From NCBI GenBank assembly GCA_034509755.1, contig CM067541.1, positions 14,248,001 to 14,312,000 of the forward strand: a DNA stretch of 64,000 nt. Direction: 5' to 3'. This DNA comes from Anisodus tanguticus (lineage: Eukaryota; Streptophyta; Magnoliopsida; Solanales; Solanaceae). Positions 57,417 to 64,000 of this stretch are shown in pieces. A program made the position numbers and the translations under genes. Below the pieces are notes generated by a model. That model had not been told where the DNA came from and made no database searches. It saw only the letters and a list, made by a program, of their open reading frames with translations. Every line of letters starts with the position of its first letter. Position 1 is the first letter of the stretch.

Positions 57417-57715
57417 GCATAATACATAAACAGACCACCCTCAAACTTGATCTTAGCTATCAAGTATGTCCTTCAACTTTGGGTGTGCTCAAGTAAACCC
57501 CTCAATTTGTATATAGTTGAACACGTAAACACAAATGCTGACGTGGTACTGATGTGGCACATAAATTTTGGAGGTGTTTAGATGATCATTTTATAAGTTG
57601 GAGTGTTCAACTGACAAAGTGAACACAAGTTGAGGTGTCTACTTGTGTACACCTAATGCTGGAGGGTATACTTACCGACTAGGCACAAGTTTAAGAGCAT
57701 GCTTATGTATTATGC
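57417..57715. mobile_element. MITE with ~30-bp terminal inverted repeats
   Basis: The left end GCATAATACATAAACAG...CTCAAACTTG matches the reverse complement of the right end, GCATAATACATAAGCATGCTC...AAACTTG. The 300-bp interior has no ORF. The target duplication is unclear, so the superfamily is not assigned. Confidence 0.8.
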
Positions 57716-58982
57716 CTAAATGGTGACCTAGAAAAGGAATATTTGCGTAAATTAACCTAAAATGATCCAAGAAATGACGTGTGGTATCTTCAAAAGTGTC
57801 CGGTCTTGAATTTTTGTCCCCTTAAATAATTTTTTTAAAAATTAACCTCAACTTGAAAAAAATCATTGAGAAGAATTTTTGTTGCCCATCTGACATAAGT
57901 TCTAACTTTTACCTATAAGGCAGAACTTGTGGTCAATTGAGCAGTTCACTGTCTTGAAATATTATAAACTTTTGCCTTATAGACAAGAGCTAGAAGGTAT
58001 GCCGTATGAACAACAAAAGCTTCCCTCTGTTGCTCATAAGTTCTCGTTCTTGCCTAAAACACATGACTTGTGGTCAATTGAGCAGGTTCATTAAACTAAT
58101 TTATGTCCACAACTTATACCTGATGGGCAATAAAAGCTTTTCCTGGCGAATTTTCTGAAGCGGGGGCTATTACTTAATTATTTTTTTTTGTTAAGCGCCC
58201 TTATGGAGGCCATTTGTGAATTAACCTAAATTAATCAAAGCAGACGTAACACTAACAATGGGCCGAGCATGGACGGGAAGAGGCACTTACAGGCCCAAAC
58301 CATTTGATATGTTGACCCAAGTTTTAGGGCATGATTAGCGTGTTTACTAAGCCCAATTACTAGGCATGGGTTACTCTTCTTGCTTTAGTTTTGGAAAATG
58401 CAAAACTTTGTTTTCTAAAAAAATAAGAGATGTTATATAATAGATAATAGTACCATATAGAAGAATAGTTATCAATTTATGGACGATATTCTTAAAGTCT
58501 ACGATTTTCTGCAATTAAATAACGAGTAAAGTAGTGGAGAAGTAAACAACTCTCATCATTGGTGTTGGGCCGCGAGTTTCTCCGAATTCATGGGCCTGTA
58601 ATAAGTTTGCACTTATTTTCTTCATTCACCAAATGGACGTCAATTGCAAACAAAACAAACTGGCAATCATCCTAAGCCCACTTTTGATGGTTCCTCTAGT
58701 TAACTATTTAAAAGCTGATTATAAAAGTGCAAGATTAGTCCGGTGCACAAAGTATCTTGTGCATCGCAGATACTCTTAACATGGTGTGATATTGTTCGCC
58801 TTAGGCCAAACCTACACAGTTTTCTCTAAAAGGCCTCACACCATTAAGAGATGGGAAAATGACACAAATAGTGGGTGAAACTATTGACACTCAATGGTCC
58901 AAAAATCTTAAAAAATATTTCTTAACCTTTTAAAATAATTCCATTTTGTAGCCATTTTTTCAAATAATTGCAGCATATATAT
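57716..58982. other. Intergenic with a small diverged repeat
   Basis: No gene recognised. 'acttgtggtcaattgagcag' occurs twice (near 57926 and 58068), and 'aattaacctaaa' bounds the area near 57758 and 58212. This suggests an unidentified decayed element of about 450 bp. Confidence 0.45.
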
Positions 58983-59275
58983 AGAAATTGTATCGTTGTG
59001 GTACAAAATATGTATCATTATTGTATATATGTATATAAATTGTATCATTGTTGTATAGAATATGTATCACTACTGTATATAGGTATAAAAATGTATCAAA
59101 CATATAGAAAAATATATTAATATGTATAAAAATTGTATCACTATTGTATATTTTATGTATCCTCACAGTATGTGTACATAAAATGTATCATTATTGTATA
59201 ATTTGTGTATACTCAAAATGTATACACATTAATGATACACATATTATACAGTCATTATACACTATTAACACACAA
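58983..59275. repeat. Degenerate AT-rich minisatellite
   Basis: Repeats of the theme 'aaaTTGTATCATTATTGTATA' with period about 30-60, at least seven copies. Near the right end the same theme appears reverse-complemented (AATGATACACATATTATACA). Confidence 0.8.
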
Positions 59276-60713
59276 ACAAAGGATTATCAGAGAAAAATTA
59301 GAGATTGCCGGAAAAGTTTATTAGGCCAGATCTGTACCAAACAACCATAGAGTTGATGATTCAAGACATTTATATGAACTCCGATGACATGGATCTGCTG
59401 AAGCAGGAAACAACGAAGATTTTTCCCTTCTCTTTTTTCTGTTGTCAAGAACTATAGATGTTACTTAGATGATGTTTGGTTGTTCCATTAACCAAGTAGA
59501 TCTGCATACTGCTTAGATGATGTTTGGTAGTGCCATATGACCAAAAAACCAAAAACTGAAGTTCTATGTAATTTCTGCTAACAATGAAAACTTGGCGAAT
59601 GAAAGATTTTGAAAACTGAAGTCCTAAAATAGTTAATTATATGAGATAAGTCTTGGTGGGGTGGGTGGTGTGGTTGTGATTGGCGGAGGAAGAAGGAAAA
59701 CAACATGAAGTTGGAAGAGAGAGAGATTGCTGACAGCATGAGAAAATGTTGGCTATCGCTTGTCTTTAATTTGGGCTTTAGGGATATTTTGGGGCATTAT
59801 TTTAAAATGAGGCTTTTTTGGGCTTTTTTTTCTTCTAAGGGTGGTCACACCATGTCCTTTTTCCCTAAGAAATTTCTATGCCTTATATGTTGGCTCTCAA
59901 TCTTTTCAGCTATCGATACAGGATGTTGTTCACACACCCAACATGCTGAAACATGTTTCTTATCACCAAGTGGTGGGTGGAATGATTGTGATCCCTTCAC
60001 CCGTAATGAAATGTCTCTCGTTAAAATTCTAAGAATGAAAAATGTATTGACAGTGAGCCCTCTCAACATGAATCTAGATTAATTGGGCCTGTGGACTTCG
60101 AAAGCTGGAAAAAAATATATACATGATTTTTCTTGTTTCCTATCCATGTTCGAATCAAAATAAAATGCTAAATATCTTCCTCTTTTTAAAAAAATATTAC
60201 TCCACTTTTTAATTATAGAAAACCAAATAGAAAATTAGTTTACTAATGATCAAATAGTTTATTGTAAATGACAAAATAAATGATTTTTGACGAAAGAATC
60301 ATAAAAGATGCAAACGACTCTCTACTTCTAACAAAAAATCTTTGCAAGAAGCAGCATAAATCATTTCGTCAGATTTGTCACAATTCATAATATGTTCTGA
60401 GGTATCAATAATATTGTTAGGAAACAAAACTTTTAAAATAAGCGTAACAATTTTATCAAAACTTTATACAACTTAAGACCAAACACATATATTTCATATC
60501 CATTTTCAATATCATGAATCAAAACTTCGTTAGGAAAAGTATACGCATTTATAAATTATAAGCTAGAGGTTATTAATTTCACTATTACAATTCTTGTATT
60601 ATAATCCCGATATAAATTTATCAAAGAACCAAATATTTTGGAATATGTGGCACAAAACACTAATCTCCCAACATTTCTAATTACTGCAAATGGTGAAAAG
60701 TGTTTTCAGTGGC
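59276..60713. other. Intergenic; one 125-codon ORF of unknown nature
   Basis: The plus-strand ORF at 59705-60082 (MKLEEREIADSMRKCWLS start; Cys-rich middle) has no domain I recognise, no plausible promoter and poor base-composition contrast. It may be a chance ORF or a fragment of a lost gene. The rest is non-coding AT-rich DNA. Confidence 0.35.
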
Positions 60714-60847
60714 GGACTCTGATATCATGTAAAGAATGAATCTTGGGTCTAACTTAACTTCAAAAACTAGCTTGTAGGGTGAGGATTGTTCAAGTCCATA
60801 TAAGGAGTCCATGTTCTCATTTCATATCTGATGTGAGAGCGTTAACA
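60714..60847 (-). mobile_element. Single TRIM LTR with PBS, minus strand
   Basis: Reverse-complemented, 60728-60847 matches the LTRs at 14447-14680: TGTTAACGCTCTCACATC start, GGACTCCTTATATGGACTT, CAAGCTAG, CATTCTTTACA end. It is followed by TGATATCAGAGTCCGCC, a primer-binding site with two changes. No second LTR is nearby. Confidence 0.8.
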
Positions 60848-62047
60848 TACACAATATATGATATAGTGTTATCATAATTCATTATTTTTAGCATATATTG
60901 AGAAATTTATTAAATATATACGTAAATTAAATTATGAACCCAATAATATCAACAGGTTGTGAGTATGGTGGCTTGTGAAGAATTGTCAAAATTCATAAAC
61001 TTCCAAGTGTTTGTTCCAAATAAGCACTAAAGGTATTGCATATACAGACAAGTAATAAATTTTGGGGTAATCGACTAATTTATTTTATTCTAAGAAAGAA
61101 GTGTTGCATCTGCATATTTTAATTACTTCTTTAATTTTCTATTGGTACTTCTAGTACTACAAATTTGTGATTAGTCAACTGTTATTTGCTTGTAAGACAA
61201 ATTGAAATCCAGTTGGCAACAACAAATAGTCAAGATGGAACCGTTTGACCATTTTCATTAAGCCAAGTGGCAATAATTAGAAAGCCAATTTGTTGTTTTT
61301 CCCTTAAATAAGTAAGTACTATTATTAATCTAAAATATAGAGAGTTGAGGTGTTTGTCAAGCATTTAGGAAACAAATAAGTGTCCTTGAGTTGTACTAGC
61401 AGAAGTTATTTTGTTCTAATATTGATAAAAGTATTTTTAAATTAATTAACCAAACGCAAATTATTATTTTTCAAAAGTACTTTTTTAAAAGCCAATCTTA
61501 CACTGTCAATTAGTGTTGTAAGTATTAGGATAGTAAGTATTTGCTAATCCAAAATCCTTCAACCTCTAAATTTTAACAATTCTGCTAATCTCACTAATCC
61601 CTTAGAAAATTTAAGAAAATAAGATCTTGAAAAAGGAAAAGGTGACACACAAAAAAGATGAACTAGCTGCTACGATGGTACTTACTACCCAATTCTTAAT
61701 CGAGTCGCAATGGACACTTGATGCTTTAACTTGACTGAACGAACCTTAACAATGAGACCCGATTTTATGTCTCATGCTACGAAGTAGAGAGACATGACTT
61801 AATCAAATAAAAGTGATGAATAAATTTTTCTTTCTATTTTGAAAAAAGATTTTGTTTTAAATAAGAATGAAAGTGGAATTAAATATTTGACATGTATATT
61901 ATTAACATAAATTAAGCCGGCAGAGGACGGCAGAATTAGCCTATGAAAATGGCAAATTATTAAATTGTCAGTTTTAAGGTTTAAAAAGGAGGCAACCAAA
62001 TTAAAATTTCTCATTGAACTCAGTTTGTTTTTTGTGAATTTGAAGAA
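60848..62047. other. Upstream region of the kinase gene
   Basis: AT-rich with no recognised repeat or ORF. It should contain the kinase promoter. No convincing TATA box could be placed relative to a start site. Confidence 0.4.
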
Positions 62048-63941
62048 ATGGGATCATCTTTCAGTTGCTGTAGTGATGAAAAAGTTGATGAAGGGTATGT
62101 ACTTACTAAAAACTATTTAACATTTTTTCTCTATTTTCCTTCTGTTTTTTATCCAGCTCAGTAAGACAAATTTAAAATTTAAAAAGTGATCTACCACGCA
62201 TACATATTTTTACATTTTTTTTTTTGCATGTATATACATAATTCGAGCCAAGAACATTAAGTGACATTCTGGGAAGGATTTCTTTAGTCTCGTTGAAATC
62301 ATTACTTGTTGCATATATATCACGTTGAATCGGTATTTTTTTGCCCCTTTTTCTCACTATATGTTTATATATACACCATGCGCCCTTGTCCGACACATTT
62401 TTAGACCTAGAACCAGACAGGCGGGTCGTGCCTGAATTCTTGCCATAAAACATGAACTTCAAACTGATATTCGTTAGAAATTCGTCGAAAACGTTTTCGA
62501 TAGACTTTGTGAGATTCCTGACGGAATTTTGACAGAAATGTCCGTCGAAAATTTCTGTTTTCTAGTAGTGATATAGCTTCTTTTTTTCTTTTTGTATGTT
62601 TTAAAAATTTATGTGTACTAGAAAATTATACATAAGTAGAATTAATGTAAATTGATTGGGATTTTTGTAGGCAAAACAATGAAGTGGGTGGTGGCAATTC
62701 TTGGAGAATATTCACATACAAAGAGTTACATGCAGCAACAAATGGTTTCAGTGAGAGTAACAAGCTTGGAGAAGGTGGTTTTGGAAGTGTCTATTGGGGA
62801 AAAACTTCAGATGGTCTTCAGGTAATAAATAAATAAGTAAATTATTAGCCTTTTAAATTATTTTTGTTTTTCACCGATGTCCGATTTGGGTCCCAACTTA
62901 TTCGTATTCATGTCATGTAAGGCCCATTAAAAGGTGAAACCATACCAAGATTTTTTGGAATGTTAGAAGATACAAAATAGAAAATTATCGTGCTTATCCC
63001 TTAGATGAGCCCAATGCGACGCAAATCTGAATTAATCGAGTCCATATGTTTTGAAAACCAAATGATGATACAAAAAGAAGTTTTAAAAAATCAACATTTT
63101 TATTCATATCTAAAAATCATGATGAAGGGGAGTCCTGGGAGCTATAGTAAAGTTGTCCCCGTGTGACTTATAGGTCACGAGTTAGAACTGTGAAATCAGT
63201 CATTAATATCTGCATCAAGATGCCTGCTTACATTACACTTCCTTGATGTGCGACCCCTTGTCAGACCCTGTATAACGTGGATGCTTCTTACACCAGACTA
63301 TCTTTTTATCTAAGAATCATGATCAAGTGACTCTCAGTAAGCAAAAGAGGTAAATAAATTCGAAATCAAAGAGAATTTTATCAAAAGGTAGGTCGGTGCA
63401 CTAAGTTTTCGCTATACAAAAGGTCTGGTGAAGGGATCGAACTATATATTGCTTCTATTGTATACGATATTACCCTGCAAGAGGTTATATCATAGTTAAA
63501 CCTCTCTATAACAACATTTCACTATAATAGTCAAGTTTTTTTGGAATCGACTTTTCATGTTAATTATGTTATGTTATATATTTGTTATAACAATATTTCT
63601 CGATAGTAGCCAAAAATATATCTAGACAAACAATGCCGTTATAAATAGGTTTGACTGTATAAGATTTTGGAATTGCAGATAGCAGTAAAGAAGCTAAAAT
63701 CAATGAATTCAAAAGCTGAAATGGAATTTGCTGTGGAAGTTGAAGTTCTTGGAAGAGTTAGGCACAAGAATCTATTAGGCCTAAGAGGCTATTGTGCTGG
63801 AAATGAACAAAGGCTTATTGTGTATGATTACATGCCAAATTTGAGTTTGCTCTCACATTTACATGGCCATTTATCAAGAGAAGTTCAATTGGATTGGAAG
63901 AAAAGAATGAAAATTGCTATTGGCTCTGCAGAAGGACTCTT
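62048..63941 (+). CDS. PTI1-like receptor-like cytoplasmic kinase, 5' part (exons 1-3)
   Basis: Three exons are supported by GT/AG borders and phase: 62048-62094 (GTATGT donor), 62671-62821 (acceptor TTTTTGTAG, donor GTAATA) and 63679-63941 (acceptor AATTGCAG, donor GTAAGT). The 154 residues begin MGSSFSCC, with Gly2 as a likely N-myristoylation site and Cys7-Cys8 as likely palmitoylation sites, implying membrane anchoring without a transmembrane helix. The kinase N-lobe follows: the Gly-rich loop LGEGGFGSV (48-56), catalytic Lys70 in AVKK, a likely helix-C Glu86, the hinge near IVYDYMPN (113-120) and HLHG. It resembles Arabidopsis At3g15890 (PTI1-like tyrosine-protein kinase) closely. The catalytic loop and C-lobe lie beyond the window. 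Such kinases relay immune or developmental receptor signals; the specific role here is unknown. Confidence 0.93.
62470..62570. mobile_element. CACTA-type transposon end inside kinase intron 1
   Basis: Reverse-complemented, the segment begins CACTACTAGAAAACAGAAAT and continues with TTTCGACGGAC and GTCAAAATTCCGTC, the terminal and sub-terminal pattern of short CACTA elements. No opposite end is evident within the 576-bp intron, so only one end seems retained. Confidence 0.55.
62822..63678. other. Kinase intron 2
   Basis: 857 bp without coding signal. A segment near 63500-63660 (CTCTATAACAACATTT, TTATAACAATATTTCTC) has direct and inverted echoes, suggesting a decayed MITE. Confidence 0.5.
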
Positions 63942-64000
63942 GTAAGTTTCTTCACTACTCCTTTGAGTACCTATATATATACACTAAGAAAAAAAATAGT

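Overview
This window is intergenic DNA from a flowering-plant nuclear genome. It is AT-rich, has intron-containing genes, and is dominated by Ty1-copia LTR retrotransposons, TRIM, CACTA and Stowaway-type elements. The retroelement families and the two host genes suggest a dicot, probably Solanaceae; this is an inference, not proven here. Only two protein genes look functional: a complete GLUTAMINE DUMPER-family gene (34497-34964, +) and the first three exons of a PTI1-like receptor-like cytoplasmic kinase (from 62048, +) that runs off the right end. There are no operons, CRISPR arrays or recognisable tRNA/rRNA genes.

Layout. 1-3.4 kb: non-coding with a decayed dispersed repeat. 3.4-13.5 kb: a complete but broken 10-kb SIRE/Maximus-like copia element with long LTRs, gag, pol and an extra ORF downstream of pol. 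13.5-17.9 kb: small repeats, including a TRIM-like tandem of LTRs and a perfect hairpin. 17.96-24.18 kb: a very old minus-strand copia with both LTRs. 24.2-24.8 kb: a GC-richer block of unknown, possibly organellar, origin. 25.5-29.9 kb: a 5'-truncated plus-strand copia. 30.0-30.7 kb: an RNase H-like pseudogene. 31.0-32.2 kb: a short CACTA element with a solo LTR nested in it. 34.3-35 kb: the GDU gene. 36.5-41.5 kb: a minus-strand copia with LTRs and a clear 5-bp target duplication. 42.1-43.7 kb: the 5' end of another minus-strand copia. 45.0-49.0 kb: a 5'-truncated relative of the 36.5-kb element. 49.8-50.3 kb: two MITEs. 50.6-55.0 kb: a 3'-truncated plus-strand copia inserted into one copy of a duplicated host segment. 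55-62 kb: repeats and MITEs. 62-64 kb: the kinase gene.

None of the retroelements is autonomous as it stands. Every coding region has stops or frameshifts, many readable as C-to-T (or G-to-A) changes in Gln, Arg or Trp codons, and several catalytic residues of protease or integrase are lost. The most interesting points are the extra post-pol ORF, a short motif dispersed through the 10-kb element, the nested CACTA/solo-LTR structure, and the copia that splits a duplicated segment. I did not find a convincing undescribed multi-gene system. All identity figures and family assignments are by eye.
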